Shown one piece after another: positions 52,248-60,313 of a stretch of 64,000 nucleotides of DNA. The translations under genes and the position numbers were made by a program. Where the stretch lies: contig CAJTLU010000003.1 of assembly GCA_910577175.1 (NCBI GenBank), positions 1-64,000 of the forward strand, given 5' to 3'. The notes under the pieces are model-generated. The model was not told the origin of the DNA. It was given only the letters and a program-made list of their open reading frames with translations, and did no database searches. How positions within the stretch are numbered: the stretch's first letter is position 1; each line of letters opens with the position of its first letter. The DNA is from an uncultured Lachnospiraceae bacterium (lineage in GTDB: Bacteria; Bacillota; Clostridia; Lachnospirales; Lachnospiraceae).

Positions 52248-52816
52248 GTGTCATCACCCATTTCGTCCAGCGCCTCGTCAATCAACTGCGCCTGCTTTTC
52301 CTGGTCAAGAGAAGAAGCCACAAACTTTCCTGCCATCACGGCGGCAACCGCTACCATCTCCTGCTTTACCTCGTCCTTCATCTTGTTCTTTTCTAACTCG
52401 ATTTCGCGGCTCGCACGCTCCATAATCCGCGTAGCCTCCGCCTTTGCCTCGTTCACAATTTCATCCTCACGCTTCAACGCCTTTTTGCGTCCCTCGCTCA
52501 GAATCTCTTCCGCTTCCTTATCGGCTGCCTTTAACTTTGCATCGTACTCGGCTTTAAACTTCTCGGCATCCGCCTTTTCCTGCGCTGCCTCCTCCATTTC
52601 CTTTGCAATCTTTTCCCGGCGTTTCGTCAACATATCCCGTGCCGGATTAAATAAAAGATAGGAAAGCAGTACAAACATAAAACCTACTGCCAATAACAAA
52701 ATCAAAGCATCCAGTAAAAGCTGCGGCGTGAGTCCGAAAATGTAACCTTCCATCTTAGGTTCCGCCTCTGCTTCCAAAAAAGCAAGGTTGGAACATACGG
52801 TAAACAATCCGTTCAC
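52235..52816 (-). CDS. atpF: ATP synthase b subunit
   Basis: Protein of 193 residues. One N-terminal membrane span (~33-55, LLLDALILLLAVGFMFVLL) and a long charged alpha-helix that forms the peripheral stalk. The GTG start at 52816 is supported by AAAGGAGG 7 bp upstream. It gives an N-terminal extension of ~20 residues before the usual start. Confidence 0.93.
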   Translation of the reverse strand: MNGLFTVCSNLAFLEAEAEPKMEGYIFGLTPQLLLDALILLLAVGFMFVLLSYLLFNPARDMLTKRREKIAKEMEEAAQEKADAEKFKAEYDAKLKAADKEAEEILSEGRKKALKREDEIVNEAKAEATRIMERASREIELEKNKMKDEVKQEMVAVAAVMAGKFVASSLDQEKQAQLIDEALDEMGDDTWRS

Positions 52817-52856
52817 GTTCCGGCCTCCTTTATGATTTTTTCGTCAATCCCCTTTA

Positions 52857-53126
52857 TCAGAGCTTACCGAGCAGCGGATTTGCAAACAGAAGAATGATTG
52901 CTACCGCAAAACCATAAAGACCGGTCGTCTCGGCAACTGCCTGACCAAGTAACATGGTAGACATGATGTTACCTCTGGCACCCGGATTTCTGCCGACTGC
53001 AGCTGCGCCGTGTCCTGCCGCAATACCCTGACCAATACCAGGTCCGACACCGGCAATCATAGCAATGCCTGCACCGATTGCGGAACATGCCAAAATTAAA
53101 CCTTCATTCGTAATCTGACTCATCAT
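52857..53126 (-). CDS. atpE: ATP synthase c subunit with Na+-type ligand set
   Basis: Protein of 89 residues with two membrane helices. Helix 1 has GPGIGQGIAAG (Gln). Helix 2 has GQAVAETTGLYGF, giving the ion-binding Glu with neighbouring Thr, Thr and Tyr. This is the ligand pattern of Na+-binding c-rings (Ser is common where the first Thr is), rather than the hydrophobic H+ pattern. The start chosen is the first of two adjacent ATGs behind GGAGG. Confidence 0.95.
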   Translation of the reverse strand: MMSQITNEGLILACSAIGAGIAMIAGVGPGIGQGIAAGHGAAAVGRNPGARGNIMSTMLLGQAVAETTGLYGFAVAIILLFANPLLGKL

Positions 53127-53169
53127 AAAAAAATCCTCCATTCAAAATAATCTTACTCTGCAATGCTTC

Positions 53170-53922
53170 TTATCCCTGCACTTCATCTTCAGGGAAATTC
53201 TGTGCAATAAATACCATGGTCAGCATACAGAACACATAGGCCTGTATTGCCCCCGAAAACACGTCGAAATAGACGTGCAGTACGCCGAACACCGGCCATA
53301 TGAATGCCTGCAAAAGCTTCGGCAGCAGTCCGTAAAGCAATCCCATCATTACCGTACCGGACAAAATATTACCGAACAGACGAAGCGACATGGAAAGCGG
53401 CGTTGCAACCTCGCCGATAATGTTAATCGGCGTAAGCAAAACCGGCTTGAACAGCTTCGTGACGTGTCCTGCTTTTTCGTACTTAAAGCCGTTGTAATGA
53501 ATCATTACAAACGTAATCAGCGCAAGCGGCAGGGTCACGCCGTAATCGGCAGTCGGCGGCCGTAAGCCGAACAGTCCGCTGATATTGCAGACAATCACAA
53601 CAATAAACAGCGTCCCAATGTAATTCGAGAAACGACAGCCTCGTTTTCCCATGTTGGACTTTGTCAGGTTATCCACCGCTTCCACGAGCAGTTCGATAAC
53701 ATTCAGAAACGGCCCGGGGACCGACTCCGGATTTGCCCTTTTAATTGCACGATTGGCAATCAGGGCAAAGACCGTCAGCGCGATAACCACAATCAAAAGA
53801 CTGACATGTGTCGTCGTAATCCAAAGCGTCTGTCCGCCTACCTCAAAATGAAAATATCCGGTAATACCGATATCTACATCTCCGGTAAGAAAGACGCCTC
53901 GGGATACAATCCCAGTTCCCAC
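53170..53922 (-). CDS. atpB: ATP synthase a subunit
   Basis: Protein of 250 residues with about five to six spans. The essential Arg is in ATPLSMSLRLFGNILSGT. It forms the half-channels for ions next to the c-ring. Second ordinary subunit gene of the operon, 19 bp after the AtpI-like gene. Confidence 0.97.
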   Translation of the reverse strand: MGTGIVSRGVFLTGDVDIGITGYFHFEVGGQTLWITTTHVSLLIVVIALTVFALIANRAIKRANPESVPGPFLNVIELLVEAVDNLTKSNMGKRGCRFSNYIGTLFIVVIVCNISGLFGLRPPTADYGVTLPLALITFVMIHYNGFKYEKAGHVTKLFKPVLLTPINIIGEVATPLSMSLRLFGNILSGTVMMGLLYGLLPKLLQAFIWPVFGVLHVYFDVFSGAIQAYVFCMLTMVFIAQNFPEDEVQG

Positions 53923-53941
53923 TTTATCACACTCCTTTCCT

Positions 53942-54475
53942 TTATTCTACGCCTTTTCGGCGCGACTTACTTTTTCCCCGCCAAAGCGGGTTGTATTTAT
54001 GAATGACCGGCCATAAAAAGGCAGACAGCTTCAAGGTAAGGATACCTGCTACTGTCCCAAATAAGCCATATAATTTTAAAAGCCATATGGCTGCCCCGAT
54101 GACCGCTATCATAATTACCATACGAAAAAGCGACGAACGTTTCATATAGCCCGATGCCTGCTTTTCCGGATACTCCGTAGCAATCAGCACCGAACGATAC
54201 ATATGACATGCTAATAGCAATGCCGTTACTGTACCTGCAAGGATTCCAAGTGAAAATCCTACGTTTCCTCCAAGCAGAAGATTCCCTACTGCAGCTACTA
54301 CCACCGACAGGAGTACAATCCCGATACACAGGTCACATAATGTCTGCTTCACCTGCGCTTCCTGCTCCTCTCTCGTAAGTACCGGCGTCTCTTCAATATA
54401 TTCCCCGTTTTCCCCATACTCCTCGTCAAAATCATAACGCCAGCCCGTGGTATGCTCTTCGTTCTCTTTCTCCAT
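53942..54475 (-). CDS. AtpI-like membrane protein of the atp operon
   Basis: Protein of 177 residues. The N-terminal 40 residues are acidic and soluble. About four spans follow (for example LCIGIVLLSVVVAAVGNLLL). The basic C-terminus ends RGKSKSRRKGVE. Position before atpB fits AtpI, which aids c-ring assembly, but the sequence is weakly conserved. The N-terminal acidic extension is not typical. Confidence 0.7.
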   Translation of the reverse strand: MEKENEEHTTGWRYDFDEEYGENGEYIEETPVLTREEQEAQVKQTLCDLCIGIVLLSVVVAAVGNLLLGGNVGFSLGILAGTVTALLLACHMYRSVLIATEYPEKQASGYMKRSSLFRMVIMIAVIGAAIWLLKLYGLFGTVAGILTLKLSAFLWPVIHKYNPLWRGKSKSRRKGVE

Positions 54476-54487
54476 TGCAAAGACTCC

Positions 54488-54865
54488 TTACCGTTCCTTT
54501 GTCTCTGTATCAGCCGGTTCTCCTGCTATACGTTCCGGCCTCTGCCGCCTTGCAGAATCATCCCCTTCCATGCTTCCCTTTCCTGCCGCCTGCTGTCTGC
54601 CTTCCTCCTTTAACCGCTCGATATAGGCAAGCTCTGCATCCTCCCGCTCCTTATCCTTTGCATAAAACGGCTTCAAAAGGTAATATACGTTCCGGAATGC
54701 CGCGGCAATTCCGAGAACAAGAAACACAGGCAGCCAAAAGGAAGTACCGGCTTTTCCGTCAATAAAATTCCCGGCAAAGACACAGAGAAAAATCGGAACC
54801 ATCATACTGATGCCAAGCTGGGTAACCAGTAAAAGCGCCTTGATGACCTTTCCGTTTTGCTTCAT
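54488..54865 (-). CDS. AtpZ/AtpI family protein, first gene of the atp operon
   Basis: Protein of 125 residues started at MKQNGKVIKALLLVTQLG (AGGAGAG upstream). The longer open frame extends into the promoter region. Two spans (about 8-30 and 42-62) match the two-helix AtpZ/gene-1 family, thought to form Mg2+ or Ca2+ channels or help assembly. The C-terminal half is charged and low-complexity. Confidence 0.75.
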   Translation of the reverse strand: MKQNGKVIKALLLVTQLGISMMVPIFLCVFAGNFIDGKAGTSFWLPVFLVLGIAAAFRNVYYLLKPFYAKDKEREDAELAYIERLKEEGRQQAAGKGSMEGDDSARRQRPERIAGEPADTETKER

Positions 54866-54926
54866 ATACTCTCTCCTGACTATGCTTTCCCGCCTGTCTG
54901 ACCCTGCGCCTAAAAACGTTGTTACT

Positions 54927-54955
54927 ATTCTACCACAAATTTCATCTTGTGTATA
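54927..54955 (-). promoter_or_regulatory. atp operon promoter
   Basis: Minus strand: TATACA (54950-54955), 17-bp spacer, TAGAAT (54927-54932). Moderate match. It overlaps no other element and is divergent from the DUF402 promoter. Confidence 0.55.
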
Positions 54956-54980
54956 GTTTTTTATGTAGTTTTTTAAATTC

Positions 54981-55009
54981 TTGCAATAAAATGGGAAACA
55001 TGCTATACT
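54981..55009 (+). promoter_or_regulatory. Promoter of the DUF402 gene
   Basis: TTGCAA (54981-54986), 17-bp spacer, TATACT (55004-55009). The leader is only about 13 nt long before the ATG at 55029. Confidence 0.7.
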
Positions 55010-55028
55010 GTGGGAAGGGGGAATGCTT

Positions 55029-55514
55029 ATGAACACTTCAATTCAGCTATACCGTAGGCGGCACATACCGCAGGAATGTATTTTGCTAAAAGGAGACCGG
55101 ATTCTTTCTCTGGAGGACGACCGTCTGATTACACGTTGGGACACAATAAATCCCCGGACAGACTTTGCCTCCGGCATTTCGGTGTATGACTTTTCAAAGC
55201 ACTGGAAGGTAACCAAGCTGCTTCGTGCAGACGGCTCCCTTCTGTACTGGTACTGCGATATTATGAAAATGCACATAGAAAAAGAATCCTCTACCTACAC
55301 CATGGAGGATTTGCTGATTGATGTCATTCTCTATCCCGACGGCTCCGTCCGTGTACTGGACTTAGACGAAGCCGCTGATGCTTTTGACGCCGGTCTGATT
55401 GCCGGTGCTGACCTTTCCATGGCGCTCCGTTCCGCCAACGAGCTCCTGAACCTGATAAAAACCGACGGCTTTACAGTTTACCAGAAGCTGTTAGACGAAT
55501 ACCAGGAAAGGTAA
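55029..55514 (+). CDS. DUF402 (FAU-1-like) domain protein
   Basis: Protein of 161 residues starting MNTSIQLYRRRHIPQECIL. The ATG at 55029 is favoured over one at 55023 by the AAGGGGG spacing. The core WDTINPRTDFASGISVYDF and WYCDIMKMHIEKESSTYTMEDLLIDVILYPDG is the DUF402 fold, in which some members are nucleoside diphosphate phosphatases or RNA-binding. Function here unassigned. Divergent from the atp operon. Confidence 0.8.
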   Translation: MNTSIQLYRRRHIPQECILLKGDRILSLEDDRLITRWDTINPRTDFASGISVYDFSKHWKVTKLLRADGSLLYWYCDIMKMHIEKESSTYTMEDLLIDVILYPDGSVRVLDLDEAADAFDAGLIAGADLSMALRSANELLNLIKTDGFTVYQKLLDEYQER

Positions 55515-55605
55515 TTCTGACCGGCTTTCCGGATTTCTTTCTGACAGATTTGCCGGCATACATATATGTATTGTCTTAATGTATCTGGCACTCTCCGGTA
55601 TGTTA

Positions 55606-56040
55606 TCAGTCTTCCTTCTCCAGCATGGCAACACGCCTTATATGACGCTCCACGCCTGAGAACGGCGTATCCAGGAACTTATCTACAATCATAAGTGCAG
55701 GTCCTGGTCCGACTACCCTGCCGCCCATGGCAAGGATATTCGCATCGTTATGGAGCCTGGTTGCCTCTGCACTGAACACATCATGGCAGAGCGCGGCCCG
55801 GATTCCCTTTACCTTATTTGCCGCAATCGAAATACCGATTCCGGTACCGCAGATCAGGATTCCTCTCTCGCACTCCCCGTCTGCCACTGCATGCGCTACC
55901 TTCTTTCCGTAAACCGGATAGTCCACCGGGTCCGTGGAATACGTCCCAAAGTCCTTGTACTCCAATCCTCTTTCGTCCAGATGTTTCTTTACCTCCTGCA
56001 TCAGCTCATAGCCTGCAGAATCACAGCCTAATGCTATCAT
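55606..56040 (-). CDS. rpiB: Ribose-5-phosphate isomerase B
   Basis: Protein of 144 residues starting MIALGCDSAGYELMQEVKK. The RpiB/LacAB fold has the catalytic Cys in GILICGTGIGISIAANKVKG and His residues in ALCHDVFSA. It interconverts ribose-5- and ribulose-5-phosphate. It is directly downstream of the threonylcarbamoyl-AMP synthase gene (1-bp gap). Confidence 0.93.
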   Translation of the reverse strand: MIALGCDSAGYELMQEVKKHLDERGLEYKDFGTYSTDPVDYPVYGKKVAHAVADGECERGILICGTGIGISIAANKVKGIRAALCHDVFSAEATRLHNDANILAMGGRVVGPGPALMIVDKFLDTPFSGVERHIRRVAMLEKED

Positions 56041-56041
56041 T

Positions 56042-57115
56042 TTACTTCTCCTCCTTTGAATTCACATGAATCATATGATATCCCGCCGCCTTTAGCAAAC
56101 GGTTCATAATCGCCGTTCCGAGCGGGTTATCTGCAAAGCTCTCCGAATAAATAACATTGGCGCCAGTTTCGTCAAAACTGCGCAGGGTATCAAACAGGGC
56201 TGCTGCAATGGTATCTCCGTCCTGTCTTGTCCCGACACAAAATACCATGCCTCCCTTATAAAGCCGCTTTGTCTCTTCCGTTGCCAGAATCCCTGTAATT
56301 TTCCCCTCCGCGGCATTCTTTACCGCCTCTGCGTTGATATAACGCACAACATCCTCACTCCGGCCCTCGATAATATATAATGGCGCCTTCGGTGCATAAT
56401 GCCGGTACTTCATTCCAGGCGCTTTTGCTACAACCGGCTCCGACAGGCTGTGCTTTAACAGCGCCTCATCAAACCGCACCTCACCTAACACCTCTGCCAA
56501 CGTCTCTGCTGTAATATAGCCCGGACGCAGGATAACAGGCACCTCGCCGGTCAAATCTACGATAGTGGACTCCAGTCCGATGCGGGAAGCACCTCCGTCT
56601 ACAATCATATCTATTCTTCCATTCAAATCCTCAATCACATGCTCCGCCTTTGTCGTACTCGGCCTCCCTGAAACATTGGCGCTCGGAGCCGCCACATAAA
56701 CCCCGGACAGCCGGATGAGCGCCGACGCAATCTCATCGGACGGCATCCGGACAGCAACTGTATTTAACCCGCCCGTTGTCGTCTTCGGCACCTTCGGGCT
56801 TTTCTTTAAAATCAACGTAAGCGGTCCCGGCCAAAACGCCTCCGCCAAGGCATACGCCGTCTCTGGCACCTCTGCGGCAAGCGCCTTCAGCGCGCCGGTA
56901 TCTGCAATATGCACAATGAGCGGATTGTCAGAAGGCCTCCCCTTTGCAGCATAAATCCGCGACGCCGCAGTAACGTCAAAAGCATTGCCGCCCAACCCGT
57001 ACACCGTTTCCGTTGGAAACGCGACCAGCTTTCCGCTTCGCAGATATTCTGCTGCTTTTGCAAGCTCGGACTCTTCAAACCGTTCCCTGTCAATTTTAAC
57101 TATTTCCGTCTTCAT
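56042..57115 (-). CDS. L-threonylcarbamoyladenylate synthase (Sua5 type)
   Basis: Protein of 357 residues. The YrdC domain (1-~215) has SGKLVAFPTETVYGLGGNAF, KGRPSDNPLIVHI and the C-terminal Sua5 domain follows after PGMKYRHYAPKAPLYI. It makes threonylcarbamoyl-AMP for the t6A37 base of tRNA. The ATG at 57115 is preferred. An upstream in-frame extension has no site. Followed by rpiB. Confidence 0.93.
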   Translation of the reverse strand: MKTEIVKIDRERFEESELAKAAEYLRSGKLVAFPTETVYGLGGNAFDVTAASRIYAAKGRPSDNPLIVHIADTGALKALAAEVPETAYALAEAFWPGPLTLILKKSPKVPKTTTGGLNTVAVRMPSDEIASALIRLSGVYVAAPSANVSGRPSTTKAEHVIEDLNGRIDMIVDGGASRIGLESTIVDLTGEVPVILRPGYITAETLAEVLGEVRFDEALLKHSLSEPVVAKAPGMKYRHYAPKAPLYIIEGRSEDVVRYINAEAVKNAAEGKITGILATEETKRLYKGGMVFCVGTRQDGDTIAAALFDTLRSFDETGANVIYSESFADNPLGTAIMNRLLKAAGYHMIHVNSKEEK

Positions 57116-57161
57116 CTGGGTTTTCACCCTCCTTTCACCGCCTTCGCACTCTGCCTGCCAT

Positions 57162-57908
57162 CTACTGTCCTTCGTTTCCGGACAGATACCGCAAAATGCC
57201 AAGGTGCAGTGCCTCTGCTACTTTATTCTGATATTCCTCAGTAATGAGCAATGCCTCCTCAGAAGGACTAGAAAGGAAACCACATTCTGCAATTACAATT
57301 GTACCCGGAGTTTTCCGCAGCATATAGTAATCGGTATTCGCCTTCGGCTGTCTTGTATTACCATCCTGTAGTACCTCCGGAAATGCCTTCTGTAATATCT
57401 CCGCGAGCTTTTTGCTTTCTTCCGAACTCTTATAATAAAAAACCTGGGCTCCCTTACAGTCCGGCGAAGGATAGCTGTTCTGGTGAATGCTGACCACCAG
57501 GGAAGGCTCCGCCTCTGTAATAATACGGACACGCTCTCTCATATCGTCACTCTTTTTATTCTTTGAACTCTCCGGATAAAGCCCTTCATCTCCTGTCCGT
57601 GTCATCACTACATGGATATTGCTCTGCTCTAACAACGCCTGCAAACGAACTGCAATCGCAAGATTAATCTCCTTTTCCAGCGTCCCTGCCGTCCCTACCT
57701 TTCCGGGGTCGACTCCGCCATGTCCCGCATCAATCACTACTACGGTCTCTTTTTTGTCGTCCTTTTCCAAAAATACCGCTGCCAGCCGTTCTCCCGCTCC
57801 GCTTTTTGCAAACAGCAATACCGAACAAAACAGCAGTAACAGCAGGATATGCTTATATCTCCGCCACTGCGGCAGCATCTTTTTTCCGTTTTTCCATTCC
57901 TTTTTCAT
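57162..57908 (-). CDS. N-acetylmuramoyl-L-alanine amidase (CwlD-like)
   Basis: Protein of 248 residues. An N-terminal membrane anchor (~20-38) precedes an Amidase_3 domain: VVIDAGHGGVDPGKVG (zinc His), EKEINLAIA (zinc Glu), SIHQNSYP (His) and AECGFLSSPSEE (catalytic Glu). CwlD-type enzymes make muramic lactam in spore cortex. Consistent with the neighbouring GH18 gene, but a vegetative role cannot be excluded. Confidence 0.85.
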   Translation of the reverse strand: MKKEWKNGKKMLPQWRRYKHILLLLLFCSVLLFAKSGAGERLAAVFLEKDDKKETVVVIDAGHGGVDPGKVGTAGTLEKEINLAIAVRLQALLEQSNIHVVMTRTGDEGLYPESSKNKKSDDMRERVRIITEAEPSLVVSIHQNSYPSPDCKGAQVFYYKSSEESKKLAEILQKAFPEVLQDGNTRQPKANTDYYMLRKTPGTIVIAECGFLSSPSEEALLITEEYQNKVAEALHLGILRYLSGNEGQ

Positions 57909-57951
57909 TCCGCACCTTATACTTCTGCTTTAAAGAAATATATGCGCGCTT

Positions 57952-59664
57952 TTATTCTGCAAGAACTTCCCAGTCAAACAACGCCCAGACCTCCGGCTTT
58001 TCAAAGCCAAGCCGCCAAGCAGCTGCTCCTGCCAAATCTGCCGCTTTGATATAGGCAAGCTTTTCCCGCAGGGAATCCGTCTCCTCCAGCCAGATTTTAT
58101 ACGTTGCCTGACCCTTTTCATACTCCGCATAATACTGACGCACCGTTTCATCCCACTCCGCCGTAACACCGTTTCTTGCAAGCTCCGCTTCTGCAGCCGG
58201 CATGGCAAGCGCATCCGACGTCAGCTTTTTTACGCCGTTTTCTTCTGTCTCCATCCATAGTCTCGTATAAAACGGCACTGCCATAATGACCTGCTCCTTC
58301 GGCACCATCGTCAGTATATTGTCCACTGCTGCGGTCAGATATCCGTACGAAGCAACCGAACCTGCCGTTTCCGAACCTGCGTAATGCTCATCATATGCCA
58401 TGATAACTACATAGTCCGCTACCTTTCCCTGGGACTTCCAGTCATAATACGCCGCGCTGGCAGACGGCACATAGTTGTCAACCGACAGCACAATACCGTT
58501 TACACGGCATTCTACCGAAAGCTCCCGCAAAAACTGGATAAAATGAGGGCCTGTGGCAAGGGAAAGCATTTCAAAGTCTATATTCAGGCCGTCCAGGTCA
58601 TACCGGAGCGCCTCGGCAATCAACGCATTGATTAAGGTCTCCCTTGCCTTTGTGGAAGAAAGCACGGAAAACGAATCTACCGTCTTATCAAAATTATCTA
58701 CCAGAGCCCAGACTTTTAGTCCATACTCCTTTGCTTTTTTTACATAACTCTCGTCTGCAAGGGAAGAAATATTCCCTTCACTATCCGTAATACGGAACCA
58801 GGTCGGAGAAACTATTGTCATAGCCTCGTTTCCCTCCACAAGACCCGAAAGTCCCGCATTCGCCTGTGTATTTGTCACCTGATGCCAGCCAAGTACTACT
58901 TTTTCTTTCTCTAAACTATGTGCATACTCCGGTTCCTGATAATTAGAAGCATATGTGGAATAATAAGTTTCACCTAACTCCTTCTTTCTCACAAACCCAT
59001 AAAGCCCGTCTTCTGTCATCACCTTTACAAAGTTCTTTCCTTCTTCCTTTCCCGCCTCCACATACCAGAGCCGGCTTTTTTCCGGCAGGTCGCATAAAAT
59101 GCGGCTTTTGATATCCGCCGCCTCCCGCAGCACGGTCCGCTCTTTCACATCAAGGGAAAGCATGTCCTTTGCGCCTGTACGGATGAGCACCCGCGCAGGC
59201 TTCTCCAGAACGGTATAGGTCATATCGGAAAAAAGCGCTACAAACTCCAGAGACAGATACGGCGTGCCCGCCTTTAGCATCACTGCAGGCGATGTCAGCG
59301 TATGCCTGCTCTTGTTGCTGTAATACACATCCTCCCCTAACAAGGCGCGGATAATCTCCGTCGGCGTCGTAAAGGAAAGCACCGCCTCACTTTCGTCATA
59401 ATAGAACTCTTTATTAATATGCGACAGGACAGTCGCAAAATCAAGATAAACCCCTTCTCCGGAGAGCAGGGCCTTTCCTTCATACTCTTCCTGCCAGAAC
59501 ATCACGTGCGCTTCACCCTCCGCTACCGGATAAACCTCCGCAGGGGCCACACGCTCTTTCCCTGGCGTATATTTTTTTACCAGTGCCGCCCCAAGCAGCA
59601 CTGCAATCAGGAGCAGTGCCACAAATGCACCAATCACCGTAATTCCCGTCTTCTTCACAAACAT
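57952..59664 (-). CDS. GH18 glycoside hydrolase with stalk and SH3-like domains
   Basis: Protein of 570 residues. An N-terminal anchor (~8-30), a copper-amine-oxidase-N-like region (~70-165), an SH3-like segment (~185-225, LYGFVRKKELGETY) and a GH18 domain (~240-560) with the catalytic DGLNIDFE motif. This layout is that of YaaH/SleL-type or germination enzymes that cut N-acetylglucosaminidic bonds in cortex peptidoglycan. 43 bp upstream of the CwlD-like gene, on the same strand, so probably co-transcribed. Confidence 0.85.
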   Translation of the reverse strand: MFVKKTGITVIGAFVALLLIAVLLGAALVKKYTPGKERVAPAEVYPVAEGEAHVMFWQEEYEGKALLSGEGVYLDFATVLSHINKEFYYDESEAVLSFTTPTEIIRALLGEDVYYSNKSRHTLTSPAVMLKAGTPYLSLEFVALFSDMTYTVLEKPARVLIRTGAKDMLSLDVKERTVLREAADIKSRILCDLPEKSRLWYVEAGKEEGKNFVKVMTEDGLYGFVRKKELGETYYSTYASNYQEPEYAHSLEKEKVVLGWHQVTNTQANAGLSGLVEGNEAMTIVSPTWFRITDSEGNISSLADESYVKKAKEYGLKVWALVDNFDKTVDSFSVLSSTKARETLINALIAEALRYDLDGLNIDFEMLSLATGPHFIQFLRELSVECRVNGIVLSVDNYVPSASAAYYDWKSQGKVADYVVIMAYDEHYAGSETAGSVASYGYLTAAVDNILTMVPKEQVIMAVPFYTRLWMETEENGVKKLTSDALAMPAAEAELARNGVTAEWDETVRQYYAEYEKGQATYKIWLEETDSLREKLAYIKAADLAGAAAWRLGFEKPEVWALFDWEVLAE

Positions 59665-59702
59665 TTCCTCTTTTCCGTATAGTCTAAGCAGATTCTGCTT
59701 TT

Positions 59703-59731
59703 AGTATATACAAGATACCTGAAATAATCAA
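59703..59731 (-). promoter_or_regulatory. Promoter of the GH18 gene
   Basis: Minus strand: TTGATT (59726-59731), 17-bp spacer, TATACT (59703-59708). The motif ATGCGGAAACCCAAG lies 12 bp upstream of the -35 and is the end of element C. Confidence 0.7.
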
Positions 59732-59743
59732 CCCCAATTTTCC

Positions 59744-59998
59744 CTTGGGTTTCCGCATTTTTTAATCATTTTAAGAAGTTCCGTGGATGGCACGGTATCT
59801 TATTTTTGCATTTGTCCGAAGGACCGCGGTCTTTAGCGGAGCCGGAATCACCTTTTAGAGCTGGTTAGGCGCGAGGACGCTGCCGAGCGGCTTAACAGCT
59901 CTTAAAGGAAGTCTGGTGACGCGTAGCGCATGCAAAAATAAGATGGCATGCATCCTCCGGGACATCCTTTGGCATACAAAACGCGAAAGCCCAGGGAA
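59744..59998. repeat. Palindromic intergenic element, copy C
   Basis: Outer arms CTTGGGTTTCCGCATTTTTT (59744-59763) and a diverged complement near 59979-59997. Inner arms TATCTTATTTTTGCA and TGCAAAAATAAGATG. The core 59806-59938 carries TTTGTCCGAAGGA, TTAGGCGCGAGGA and CCGAGCGGCTTA, as in copies A and B. Confidence 0.75.
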
Positions 59999-60000
59999 CT

Positions 60001-60131
60001 GCCGCCGCAGACATCTTTTTCGTGTCTTTTCCTTGTTTTGAGAGAACAGGAACGCCGCTTCCGCTTCTGCGGCGGCAAATCCAAAGGGTGCTGCCCTGTG
60101 CATTCCGGCACAGGAGGTAACTCCTGTTACC
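60001..60131. ncRNA. Candidate structured RNA or 3' UTR (hairpin cluster)
   Basis: Three consecutive stems: GCCGCCGCAG (60001-60010) with CTGCGGCGGC (60067-60076), CCTGTGC (60095-60101) with GCACAGG (60108-60114), and GGTAAC (60116-60121) with GTTACC (60126-60131). No known RNA family is recognised. It may be the 3' end of the kinase transcript or an independent RNA. Confidence 0.35.
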
Positions 60132-60313
60132 GGGAACAAAGAATTCACTTGCGAACTCTCGCGCCGCACGCAATCGCCTGCGACATCTTCCAAACAGAAA
60201 GGAGGCAGAACGTGATATGCAAAACACGCCTCCGGTCTGGCGGCATACACCGCCGGGCAGCAAAATGCAATCCGGCTGTCCGGTCACGCTTTAAGGTAAT
60301 GTTACCAGTAGTG

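Larger units (their letters stand above)
59665..60313. other. Large intergenic region with structured sequence
   Basis: 649 bp. Contains the GH18 promoter, palindromic element C, and a run of GC-rich hairpins at 60001-60131. Two minus-strand frames of 131 codons exist but lack ribosome sites and have an Arg/Cys-rich composition unlike the neighbours, so I call no gene. Confidence 0.65.

Noticed and set aside
59855..60287. Two overlapping 131-codon minus-strand ORFs
   Set aside because: No ribosome site, Arg/Cys-rich composition and overlap with palindromic element C.
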